From positions 75,492 to 85,696 of the forward strand of contig PBWE01000011.1 in NCBI GenBank assembly GCA_002728915.1: a DNA stretch of 10,205 bases, read 5' to 3'. Position numbers and translations under genes: made by a program. This document shows, piece by piece, positions 1 through 6,535 of this stretch. Numbering within the stretch: the stretch's first letter is position 1; the number at the start of each line of letters is the position of its first letter. Under the pieces are notes generated by a model. The model was given only the letters and a program-made list of their open reading frames with translations. It did no database searches and had not been told where the DNA came from. The stretch comes from Micrococcales bacterium. GTDB lineage: Bacteria; Actinomycetota; Actinomycetes; S36-B12.

Positions 1-1399
1 ACCCGAGTGCTCCGTCGTCATCGGATACGACGCCCGGCACAACTCCGATGTCTTCGCCCACGACACCGCGTCGATCATGCAGGGTGCCGGAGTGCGAGCC
101 TTCGTGCTCCCCCGCCCGCTGCCCACCCCGGTCCTCGCATTCGCCATTCGGCACCTCGGGGCATCCGCGGGAGTGATGGTCACCGCGAGCCACAATCCGC
201 CGCAAGACAACGGGTACAAGGTCTACCTGGAGGACGGATGCCAGATCGTTCCGCCGGTGGATAAGGAGATCGCCGCGATGATCGATTCGGTGGCCTCCTC
301 GATGCGTGTGGATGAACTTCTGAGGAATGACGGCTGGCAGACACTCGACGAGTCCATCGTGCACAACTACACAGAGCGCGCACTCGAGATCCTCGGCCCC
401 GACGAAGTGGATAGGCGCGCCGAGGTGGTCAGCGTCATTACTCCGATGCATGGTGTTGGTGGTCGGCTGCTGGAGCAACTGTTGACCGATGCTGGCTTCG
501 CTCCCTGCGTGCGGGTCGACGCTCAATTCGACCCGGACCCCGACTTCTCCACGGTCGCTTTCCCGAACCCTGAGGAGCCAGGCGCGATGGACCTCGCGCT
601 CGCAATGGCCGAGCGGGTGCGACCGGATGTGATCGTCGCGAACGACCCCGATGCGGATCGGTGCGCAATCGGGATCCCAACTCCCGGCGGCGACTACCGC
701 ATGCTGTCTGGTGACGAGGTCGGCTACGCCTTGGGGTGGTGGGCCAGTCGGCGAGATTCCAGCCGTAGCACGTTGGCGCAGTCGCTCGTGTCCGGCGGAA
801 TGCTCAAGGCCATTGCAGATTCGTCGACCTTGGACTATCAGCAAACGTTGACGGGGTTCAAATGGATCGGCCGGATCCCGACCTTGCGGTTCGGCTACGA
901 GGAGGCGCTGGGCTATTGCGTCGATCCCGAAACCGTGCGCGACAAGGACGGAATCACCGCTGCGCTCGCGGTCGTGGACCTCATTGCTGAACTGAAAGCC
1001 GACTCCCGGTCGATTCTGGACCTCCTAGACGATCTAGCCCGTGAACACGGCCTGTACGCCACCCGGCAGGTGTCGTTGCGCGTCGCCGATCTCTCAACCA
1101 TCCGCGACATCATGGATTCGCTGCGCAGTCAACCCCCCGCCACCGTGGGCGGACGGACCGTCGAGACGATCGTCGACCTTCAGCAGGGAACGGATCTTCC
1201 ACCGACCGACGGTCTCGTCCTCACTCTCGCCGGGCAGGGCCGCATCATCGTGCGGCCGAGCGGAACCGAGCCCAAGATCAAGGCCTACCTGCAAGTGGTC
1301 GTGCAGGTGGGATCGAGTATCGACGACGCCCGCGAGACCGCCGAGCGTCAACTCGACGATCTAGCCGACGATGTCGGACAGTGGTTCTCCCGCGAGTAG
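1..1399 (+). CDS. Phosphosugar mutase (phosphomannomutase/phosphopentomutase, PmmB/PGM2-like), 5' truncated by window
   Basis: This is an alpha-D-phosphohexomutase superfamily enzyme that moves phosphate between C1 and C5/C6 of a sugar. About 465 residues are visible. The frame is open from base 2 (reading VVIGYDARHNS), so the true start lies outside the window and roughly 70-90 N-terminal residues are missing relative to about 540-560 aa relatives. All four active-site signatures are present: the phosphoserine loop TASHNP (Ser codon 188-190), the metal loop NDPDADR (641-661), the sugar loop around GYEEALGYCV (near 893-925), preceded by TGFKWIG, and the phosphate-binding RPSGTEP (1253-1273). 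The EEA sugar loop suits the PmmB/PGM2 group, whose members include phosphopentomutases. Beside deoC, interconversion of deoxyribose 1- and 5-phosphate is a sensible inference, but mannose or glucose phosphate use is not excluded. Its 3' end overlaps the opposing dehydrogenase gene. Confidence 0.9.
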   Translation, partial: PECSVVIGYDARHNSDVFAHDTASIMQGAGVRAFVLPRPLPTPVLAFAIRHLGASAGVMVTASHNPPQDNGYKVYLEDGCQIVPPVDKEIAAMIDSVASSMRVDELLRNDGWQTLDESIVHNYTERALEILGPDEVDRRAEVVSVITPMHGVGGRLLEQLLTDAGFAPCVRVDAQFDPDPDFSTVAFPNPEEPGAMDLALAMAERVRPDVIVANDPDADRCAIGIPTPGGDYRMLSGDEVGYALGWWASRRDSSRSTLAQSLVSGGMLKAIADSSTLDYQQTLTGFKWIGRIPTLRFGYEEALGYCVDPETVRDKDGITAALAVVDLIAELKADSRSILDLLDDLAREHGLYATRQVSLRVADLSTIRDIMDSLRSQPPATVGGRTVETIVDLQQGTDLPPTDGLVLTLAGQGRIIVRPSGTEPKIKAYLQVVVQVGSSIDDARETAERQLDDLADDVGQWFSRE

Positions 1400-2620
1400 T
1401 CGCCGCTCGTCTTCTCTCGTCCACGTCGTCGTCCGCATGAAGTCCGGAGTGGCGGCGTGTGGATACAAGATGATGCGTCCGTTCATCTTTTCGGACGCCA
1501 TGGAGATCAGTAGTTCGCGAGCGTGTTCGAGGTTACCCACGCCGACCACGTAGTTCTGGCTGTCGATCTCCCCTGCCGCCAGGATGTCCAAGGTGGCTCG
1601 CATATCCCACGGATCGCCGCCACTCGTCCCAACGATCGACACCTCTCGGTAGTGGACATCAAGGGAATCCAGCGTCAATTCGTGATCGCCGCGACGCAAC
1701 CCACCGAAAAGATTCATCACGCCGGCAAACGCCAAGTGCTTCATCGCCTCTTCTTGGACCTCCCGGGAACCGATGGCGACGATGACATCGTCGGCGCCGG
1801 ATGGAGCGATTCGATGCAGCGTCTCCACCCAATCCTGCGGCGTGGCAATCACCATCGAGATGCCCAAGCGCTCGGCCTTCGGCGCAAGGGTTGCCTTCAG
1901 CAGATCGGTGGCCTCACCAGGCTTGGCGCAGACGACCATGTTTCTCGGGGCCTGCCGCATGGCCATCTCCACCTGCAGTCGACCCATCGTGCCGGCACCG
2001 ATCACCACGCAGGTGTCGCCCGGCAGGATTCCCATGCGAGCCTCGCGTGGAGCTGACGCAGACGCCTTGAACAGGTGTACGTGCTTTTCTTGCGACTTGT
2101 GTACGCAGGAAATCGGCTCAGCCAGGGTTACCTCGAAGTGGGCCAGGTCCGGGTCCGGCAACCGCACGAGGCAATCACCGGCGCGCACCTCCTTCGGCAC
2201 CAGGAAGTACTCGGCCAGCATTCCATCGAGGGTGTAACCCACGACGGTCTTGTGCATCCCTTCTCCCGCGTTGCGGTACCGCTCGGTGTGCGTCATCGGC
2301 GCCACGTCGACGGCCGGCTGAACCGCATATCGCTCCCCTACCCGAACATCCTCGACCGCCGATCCGATATCGACCACCGTTAAGGAGCCCTCCTCGCCCA
2401 GGATCACGGGGTACTTCTCTAGATCCCATCCACCCAGCAGGCTGTGATCGCTGCCTTGCGCGATGAGCTTGAGGTTCGACGTGCACACGCCGGTGGCGTC
2501 GACTCGGCACAAGATGTCGTCCGGCCCGACGTCCGGAACGGGGATGGTTTCGATGCGAACGGCGTCCATGCCGCGTCCTGCCAAACGCACCGCACGCATG
2601 TTCTTCGGAATCTCAGCCAT
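1361..2620 (-). CDS. SorE-like zinc-type medium-chain dehydrogenase (sugar-phosphate/polyol reductase)
   Basis: This 419-residue protein has the MDR (alcohol dehydrogenase-like) fold: a GroES-like domain (about residues 8-150) and a Rossmann NAD(P) domain with VVIGAGTMG near 206-213. The IAQGSDH segment after the catalytic Cys46 (GVCTSN) resembles, from memory, L-sorbose-1-phosphate reductase (SorE) relatives, which reduce a ketose 1-phosphate to a hexitol phosphate. The usual GHE zinc motif reads GEE here (Glu76 for His), and the AEP Glu is kept (Glu168). The four-Cys structural zinc lobe is absent. It is longer than typical 340-350 aa MDRs, with a C-terminal extension ending in LSDIVG. The ATG overlaps the upstream isomerase gene by 8 bp (ATGGCTGA), so it is the third gene of a coupled operon. 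The exact substrate is unknown, and a polyol or threonine-type dehydrogenase role is an alternative. Confidence 0.82.
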   Translation of the reverse strand: MAEIPKNMRAVRLAGRGMDAVRIETIPVPDVGPDDILCRVDATGVCTSNLKLIAQGSDHSLLGGWDLEKYPVILGEEGSLTVVDIGSAVEDVRVGERYAVQPAVDVAPMTHTERYRNAGEGMHKTVVGYTLDGMLAEYFLVPKEVRAGDCLVRLPDPDLAHFEVTLAEPISCVHKSQEKHVHLFKASASAPREARMGILPGDTCVVIGAGTMGRLQVEMAMRQAPRNMVVCAKPGEATDLLKATLAPKAERLGISMVIATPQDWVETLHRIAPSGADDVIVAIGSREVQEEAMKHLAFAGVMNLFGGLRRGDHELTLDSLDVHYREVSIVGTSGGDPWDMRATLDILAAGEIDSQNYVVGVGNLEHARELLISMASEKMNGRIILYPHAATPDFMRTTTWTREDERRLLAGEPLSDIVG

Positions 2621-3764
2621 GGTCGACGAGTTCCGATAAGCGCATGCCGTCGACGGGGATCGCCTGACGCCAGTACTCGATGGACTCCCGCATCTTGCTC
2701 AGAATCTGATGCCGGTTCTCCGCGGTTCCGGAGAAGATCTCGAAGGACAACGAGACCGTGTCAACATCCGGTGGCATGCCATCGAGCGGCTCGGCGGAGA
2801 AACTCTCCGCAAGCGCTCGCAGCAAGGGCGCAGGGTGCACGATTCCCGTCGAGTTCGTCGCTGTGGTGAAGGGTGCATGGTGCGAGCCGGTTCCGTCGGT
2901 TTGCTGAAGGTGCATCAGCGGTGAGTACCGTCCTACGGCCCTGACCCAGGCGTACAGATCGGCATCGTCGATCCCGTCGGAGAAGTACTGCGGATTGCTG
3001 TCCATTGCGGCTACCGCTGCGTCCGCATCACCATCTGCCAGAGCCTGATACGCGCTCGGTGGTCCGAGCCAGAGGTCCGAACCTGCCCCGTCGGCCACCA
3101 GCGAGCGCACCTGTTCCTCCGTTGGCCGCAGGTACGCGCGCTGCCCTACCTGGTGACCGGTGTCGATGGTCACGTAGCAGGGCGCGTCCGCTCGTCGGTA
3201 CACCTCTGCCAGGAAGTACTTCGCCTGGGCGATGGTCCACGGTGGCTGGTGCGGGCTGTACATCTGCTCGACACTGACCCGGACTCCGTGCCCTGCCGCG
3301 TACTGCGCGATGGCCGCGAGGTCATCGATGATTCGATCCGTGACCGACAGGTATTCGTCACGATCCTGGAGGACTTTTTCCGGGTAGGCGAACACGTGGA
3401 AGCCAAGCTCGGCACCCAGCTCGGCACAGTGGTCGATCGTCGGCTTGACCCATCCGTCCACGATGCGAGCTCGAACGCGCGAATCCGGGTGCCCCAGACC
3501 ACTGGTGCGATACGTCTGATAGCCCGTATACACGGACGTCACCTGCACGCCGGTTTCCTTCGAGGCCTGGTGCACCTCGGCCACCCAGTCGCGCATGTAC
3601 GCCGGATCGGAGTACAGGGCGTCGAACTCGTTGTCGGTGCTGGCCTGCACGTATCGCAGACCCAGATCTGCCGCGACGGCTAGCCACTCGCGGGGTTGCA
3701 CCCAGCGCTTGATAGCGAAGCAGTTGTCAGCAACGAGAAACACCCTCGGGTCTGTGACATTCAC
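2613..3764 (-). CDS. Xylose isomerase-like TIM-barrel sugar isomerase/epimerase
   Basis: This 383-residue protein resembles the AP-endonuclease-2/xylose-isomerase-like TIM-barrel superfamily, which isomerises or epimerises free or phosphorylated sugars using a divalent metal. Candidate metal ligands follow the family's E-D-H-E order: Glu166 (SVEQMYSPHQ), Asp201 (TIDTGHQ), His285 (LMHLQQTDG) and Glu342 (SFEIF). It is longer than the roughly 280-300 aa epimerases of the UlaE/tagatose-epimerase type and does not look like known L-rhamnose isomerase, so I do not assign a named activity. I chose GTG at 3764: it overlaps the kinase stop as GTGA and has a strong GAGGTGG site 7 nt upstream. An in-frame ATG at 3806 would add 14 unconvincing residues inside the kinase. 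Between a kinase and a dehydrogenase, it probably makes the ketose that the kinase phosphorylates, or epimerises a product. Confidence 0.83.
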   Translation of the reverse strand: MNVTDPRVFLVADNCFAIKRWVQPREWLAVAADLGLRYVQASTDNEFDALYSDPAYMRDWVAEVHQASKETGVQVTSVYTGYQTYRTSGLGHPDSRVRARIVDGWVKPTIDHCAELGAELGFHVFAYPEKVLQDRDEYLSVTDRIIDDLAAIAQYAAGHGVRVSVEQMYSPHQPPWTIAQAKYFLAEVYRRADAPCYVTIDTGHQVGQRAYLRPTEEQVRSLVADGAGSDLWLGPPSAYQALADGDADAAVAAMDSNPQYFSDGIDDADLYAWVRAVGRYSPLMHLQQTDGTGSHHAPFTTATNSTGIVHPAPLLRALAESFSAEPLDGMPPDVDTVSLSFEIFSGTAENRHQILSKMRESIEYWRQAIPVDGMRLSELVDHG

Positions 3765-5254
3765 GCGGAGACCACCTCGCGGTATGCGGCATAGGCCGCG
3801 TCCCACGCCTCGCCGTTCGACGGCGTGTAGTGCGTCAGATCGAACGAGCTATTGCTCATGTTGCGTGCGTCGGCGAGCGTTTCCACCACTCCAGCGGCTC
3901 GCATCTGCACTAATGCGTTGCCGACCGAGGTCGTTTCGACCGGGCCGGCAACCACCGTCAACCCGGTTGCATCCGCGATCCACTGACACAGCTGCTCGTT
4001 TTGGATGCCACCACCCACCACGTGCAGTGTCTCCAACGGCCCCCCGGACAGGCGCACCATGTCGGCGACGCGTTCTCGCAGCTTCATCACCAGACTTTCG
4101 TAGACGCAGCGAGCGACGTCTCCGAGATTCTCGGGAAGCGGTTGCCCTGTTTCGTCACAGTACGTCCGTATCTCCTGCGGCATATCGGGGACTACGCCGC
4201 CGAATCGCGGGTCATCGATATCGATGAATCGAGCGAAGGCGGGGGATCTATCCGATTCGGCGAGCACTCTCTCCCAAGGAACGTCATCGAGTTCTCGCTG
4301 CCACACCTTGCGGCACTCCTGAATGATCCACAGGCCGACGAGGTTGCGGACGACGATGGTAGTTCCGGCAACCCCTCCCTCGTTTCCGAAGCCCGCCTCT
4401 CGGACATCGGGGGTGACCAGTGGCGTGAACGATTCGAAGCCGCACACCGCCCATGTTCCGAGGCTGATGAAGGCCCATGATCCATCCGCCGATGAGGACC
4501 TGACGGGCAGACCCGCGACGGCACTCGCCGTGTCATGCGATGCGGGGAGCACAACCGGGGTTTCTGGCACGCCGAGGGCAGCGGCAACACCTTCGTCGAT
4601 AGTGCCGACAATCGATCCTGGCTCGTGCAGATCAGCGAACCACCCGCCAGAAAGGCCTAGCCGGTCGATCAAGTCCCGGTCCCACTGTCGCGACTTCTGA
4701 TCCACCAGCAACGACATGGTGGCGTTGGTGAACTCATTGACGCGCTTGCCGGTGAGGAAGTACACGAGCAGGTCCGGCATCATCAGGAACTGCACGCCAC
4801 TGCGCGCCTCAAGTGAGTCGCCATCGACCATGGCCTTCAGTTGATACACGCTCATGATCGAGTCGAGGGGTGTGCCGGCCCGCTGGAACAACTCGTCTTC
4901 GCTGATGACGTCGTGCACGTACTGCATCGCGGCCCTGCGTGATGGGTCTCGGTACGTGTAGGGATTGCTCACCAAACGTCCGTCCTGGTCGATGAAACCG
5001 AAGTCGCAGCCCCACGTATCAATGGCGATGGATTCCAGGTCGGACGCCGCCGCGTGCAACCGTTGGATTCCTTCGCACATTCCCTGCCAAATAGACAGGA
5101 CGTCCCAGTAGCTGCCGTCGGTTACCGCCACGGGTCCGTTGGCGAATCTATGAACTTCCCGAAGATCGACCGTCGCTGCGTCGGTACGGGCAAGAAGGGC
5201 TCGGCCGCCGCTCGCCCCGATGTCGAGAACGCCGAAACTGCGATGACCCGTCAT
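3761..5254 (-). CDS. Rhamnulokinase-like FGGY-family carbohydrate kinase
   Basis: This complete 497-residue FGGY kinase uses ATP to phosphorylate a sugar, probably a ketose at C1 by analogy with RhaB. The N-terminal phosphate loop is DIGASGGR (11-18). Other shared blocks are AIDTWGCDFGFID (77-89), YRD (101-103), MMPDLLVYFLTGK (158-170), ASHDTASAV with the likely catalytic base Asp241, SLGTW (264-268), NEGG (291-294) and the ADP-site HVVGGGIQN (411-419). These match E. coli RhaB in order and spacing better than xylulokinase or glycerol kinase. Length is close to RhaB (489 aa). It is the first gene of the minus-strand operon, with its promoter in the divergent gap. A purine-rich GGAAGAGGG precedes the ATG. 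No rhaD-type aldolase or recognisable rhaA is present, so L-rhamnulose need not be the substrate; another L-ketose is possible. Confidence 0.87.
   Translation of the reverse strand: MTGHRSFGVLDIGASGGRALLARTDAATVDLREVHRFANGPVAVTDGSYWDVLSIWQGMCEGIQRLHAAASDLESIAIDTWGCDFGFIDQDGRLVSNPYTYRDPSRRAAMQYVHDVISEDELFQRAGTPLDSIMSVYQLKAMVDGDSLEARSGVQFLMMPDLLVYFLTGKRVNEFTNATMSLLVDQKSRQWDRDLIDRLGLSGGWFADLHEPGSIVGTIDEGVAAALGVPETPVVLPASHDTASAVAGLPVRSSSADGSWAFISLGTWAVCGFESFTPLVTPDVREAGFGNEGGVAGTTIVVRNLVGLWIIQECRKVWQRELDDVPWERVLAESDRSPAFARFIDIDDPRFGGVVPDMPQEIRTYCDETGQPLPENLGDVARCVYESLVMKLRERVADMVRLSGGPLETLHVVGGGIQNEQLCQWIADATGLTVVAGPVETTSVGNALVQMRAAGVVETLADARNMSNSSFDLTHYTPSNGEAWDAAYAAYREVVSA
3772..3778 (-). promoter_or_regulatory. 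Ribosome binding site fixing the isomerase GTG start
   Basis: GAGGTGG on the minus strand lies 7 nt before the GTG at 3764, inside the last codons of the kinase gene. It decides the start in favour of the GTGA overlap over the upstream in-frame ATG at 3806, and implies translational coupling of kinase and isomerase. Confidence 0.75.
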
Positions 5255-5370
5255 GCCCTCTTCCCGAGACGTCCGGTGCCGTGGGTGACACCACGCTCTG
5301 TTCTAGCAGGCGCGCCGAGGCCGCGTCGGTGGACCCAACATCCTCGAGCCGCCCCTTTGTGGGCGACGTA

Positions 5371-5386
5371 TTGCTCATTTGAGCAA
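5371..5386. promoter_or_regulatory. Palindromic operator candidate
   Basis: TTGCTCA-TT-TGAGCAA is a perfect inverted repeat with 7-bp arms and a 2-bp spacer. It sits centrally in the divergent gap, about 117 bp from the kinase ATG and 103 bp from the GatD-like start. A dyad of this size is a typical repressor site. The SorC-family regulator encoded two genes away is the obvious candidate binder, but that link is inference. Confidence 0.6.
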
Positions 5387-5391
5387 CTATG

Positions 5392-5403
5392 CAACAAATG
5401 TTG
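5392..5403. promoter_or_regulatory. Second inverted repeat overlapping a -35-like box
   Basis: CAACA-AA-TGTTG is a perfect 5-bp dyad with the same 2-bp spacing as the larger palindrome. Its centre is 19 bp away. Its right arm runs into the TTGACA box at 5401, so a protein bound here would cover the -35 element. It may be a weaker second operator; a short dyad like this can also arise by chance. Confidence 0.35.
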
Positions 5404-5429
5404 ACAATTGGGTGCTCGAGGCCCATCCT
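5401..5429 (+). promoter_or_regulatory. Candidate housekeeping-sigma promoter for the plus-strand operon
   Basis: A perfect TTGACA -35 box (5401-5406) is followed, after 17 bp, by CATCCT (5424-5429), a weak -10 keeping the A at position 2 and T at position 6. Transcription from it would give a 5' leader of about 50 nt before the GatD-like start. The -10 is poor, so the call rests mainly on the -35 box and on position next to the palindromes. I could not identify an equally good promoter for the opposite strand. Confidence 0.4.
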
Positions 5430-5479
5430 GGGCTCGGTATGCAGGGCGGCCCGCACGCCAGCCCGCAAACACAACACCC

Positions 5480-5483
5480 GGAG
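5480..5483 (+). promoter_or_regulatory. Ribosome binding site favouring GTG 5489 start
   Basis: GGAG ends 5 nt before the GTG at 5489, a workable Shine-Dalgarno spacing, but 17 nt before the first in-frame ATG at 5501. This favours the GTG, giving a 348-residue protein close in length to E. coli GatD. Confidence 0.5.
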
Positions 5484-5488
5484 TGAAC

Positions 5489-6535
5489 GTGGATTCATCG
5501 ATGACCGCGGCTGTTCTGCACAGCCCCGGAGACATCCGAATCGAGAACGTCGCCCGCCCCCAACTCTCCAGTTCTCGCGACGTCCTCATCGGAGTCGAGG
5601 CCTGCGGAGTGTGTGGCTCCGACATCGGTCGCATGATGGTCAAGGGAGCGCACGCCATGCCGCTGGTCTGCGGGCACGAGTTCTCCGGCCGCGTGATCGA
5701 TGCCGGCGACGACGTCACGGGTCTGAACATCGGCGACCTGATCACCGTTCCACCACTGATCCCCTGCAACGCCTGCGATCGCTGTCGCGAAGGCCAGTTC
5801 AGTTTGTGCCAGGACTACGACTACTTCGGATCCCGCCGGGACGGCGCATACACCGAAGTCGTGCTCTCTCCCGCATCGAACGTTCTCAAGGTCCCCCATG
5901 GTGTCGACCCCGTCGCCGCTGCGATGACGGATCCAGCAGCCATCGCCTTGCATGCACTCCGAAAGACCAAGCTCACCATTGGCAGCACTGCGGCAGTGGT
6001 CGGCGCCGGACCCATCGGGTTGTTCGCGATTCAATTTGCCCGACTCGCGGGGGCGACCACGATCGTCGCCCTGGACGTCAGCGACGCAAAACTGGCGATG
6101 GCTCGACAGGCTGGCGCCGATGCGGTGTTTTTCGACGCCACTGACGCGCTGGATGAGTATCCCGATGGTTTCGACGTGGTGTTCGAGAGCGCCGGAGTCA
6201 GCGTTGCCGAGAACGCAGCGGTGCGGTTGTGCGCACCCCAGGGTGACGCCGTCTTCGTGGGAATCCCCCTCACGGATGTGTCCATCTCCGTAGACAACTA
6301 CTCGCACTTTCTTCGTCAGGAAATCTCCCTTCACGGCTCCTGGAACAGCTTCTCCGCTCCCTGGCCGGGAACCGAGTGGACCGACACTCTTCACCTGTTC
6401 GCATCAGGGCAACTGACGTGGCAGTTCATGGTCACGCACGATCTGCCCGTCACGGAGGTTCCTCGGATGATGCAGGCCCTCGCCGATCGCAGCGAACACT
6501 CGTCCAAAGTCATCTTCCGTCCGGTGGCGTCATGA
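5489..6535 (+). CDS. GatD-like polyol-phosphate dehydrogenase (galactitol-1-phosphate 5-dehydrogenase family)
   Basis: This zinc-dependent medium-chain dehydrogenase of 348 residues (GTG start; 344 from ATG 5501) probably oxidises a hexitol or other polyol phosphate with NAD+. It shares several GatD hallmarks: GAH..P...GHEFSG, YDYFGSRRDGAYTE (110-123) and the GSWNSFSAPWPGTEW block in the C-terminal third. Catalytic zinc ligands are Cys42 (GVCGSD) and His63 (GHE); the third, normally Glu in an EP motif, is Asp148 (TDP). A complete structural zinc lobe is present: Cys93, 96, 99 and 107. The Rossmann motif is VVGAGPIG (170-177). E. coli GatD turns galactitol 1-phosphate into tagatose 6-phosphate; the substrate here is unproven. 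It is the first gene of the plus-strand operon, and its stop overlaps the regulator's ATG (ATGA). Confidence 0.85.
   Translation: MDSSMTAAVLHSPGDIRIENVARPQLSSSRDVLIGVEACGVCGSDIGRMMVKGAHAMPLVCGHEFSGRVIDAGDDVTGLNIGDLITVPPLIPCNACDRCREGQFSLCQDYDYFGSRRDGAYTEVVLSPASNVLKVPHGVDPVAAAMTDPAAIALHALRKTKLTIGSTAAVVGAGPIGLFAIQFARLAGATTIVALDVSDAKLAMARQAGADAVFFDATDALDEYPDGFDVVFESAGVSVAENAAVRLCAPQGDAVFVGIPLTDVSISVDNYSHFLRQEISLHGSWNSFSAPWPGTEWTDTLHLFASGQLTWQFMVTHDLPVTEVPRMMQALADRSEHSSKVIFRPVAS

Larger units (their letters stand above)
5255..5488. promoter_or_regulatory. Divergent intergenic control region
   Basis: This is the only sizeable non-coding gap. It separates the start of the minus-strand kinase operon from the start of the plus-strand GatD-like/SorC/deoC operon and must hold both promoters. 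The 5371-5410 stretch is noticeably A+T-richer than its surroundings and carries the palindromes and TTGACA box listed separately. I see no riboswitch, small ORF or terminator hairpin. The proximal part (5255-5340), which would be the kinase leader, shows nothing distinctive beyond the ribosome binding site next to the ATG. Confidence 0.75.

Noticed and set aside
3762..3806. Upstream ATG at 3806 as the isomerase start
   Set aside because: The extra 14 residues lie inside the kinase gene; GTG 3764 has GAGGTGG at ideal spacing and a GTGA overlap.
3761..5254. Calling the locus an L-rhamnose operon because of the RhaB-like kinase
   Set aside because: No RhaD-type aldolase, bifunctional RhaE-type enzyme or recognisable rhamnose isomerase is present, and the SorE- and GatD-like genes do not belong to that pathway.
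5342..5421. CCTCGAGC (5342-5349) and GCTCGAGG (5414-5421) as an 8-bp inverted repeat flanking the operator region
   Set aside because: The core CTCGAG is itself a palindrome, common in high-G+C DNA, and the match does not extend; chance is the simplest explanation.
5495..6394. Minus-strand open frame of 299 codons opposite the GatD-like gene
   Set aside because: Shadow of a gene with complete zinc and NAD motifs; no plausible domain in the antisense product.
6376..6531. Upstream in-frame start for the SorC-family regulator
   Set aside because: The 52 extra residues overlap the GatD-like C-terminus and resemble no SorC N-terminus; ATG 6532 forms an ATGA overlap just ahead of the helix-turn-helix.
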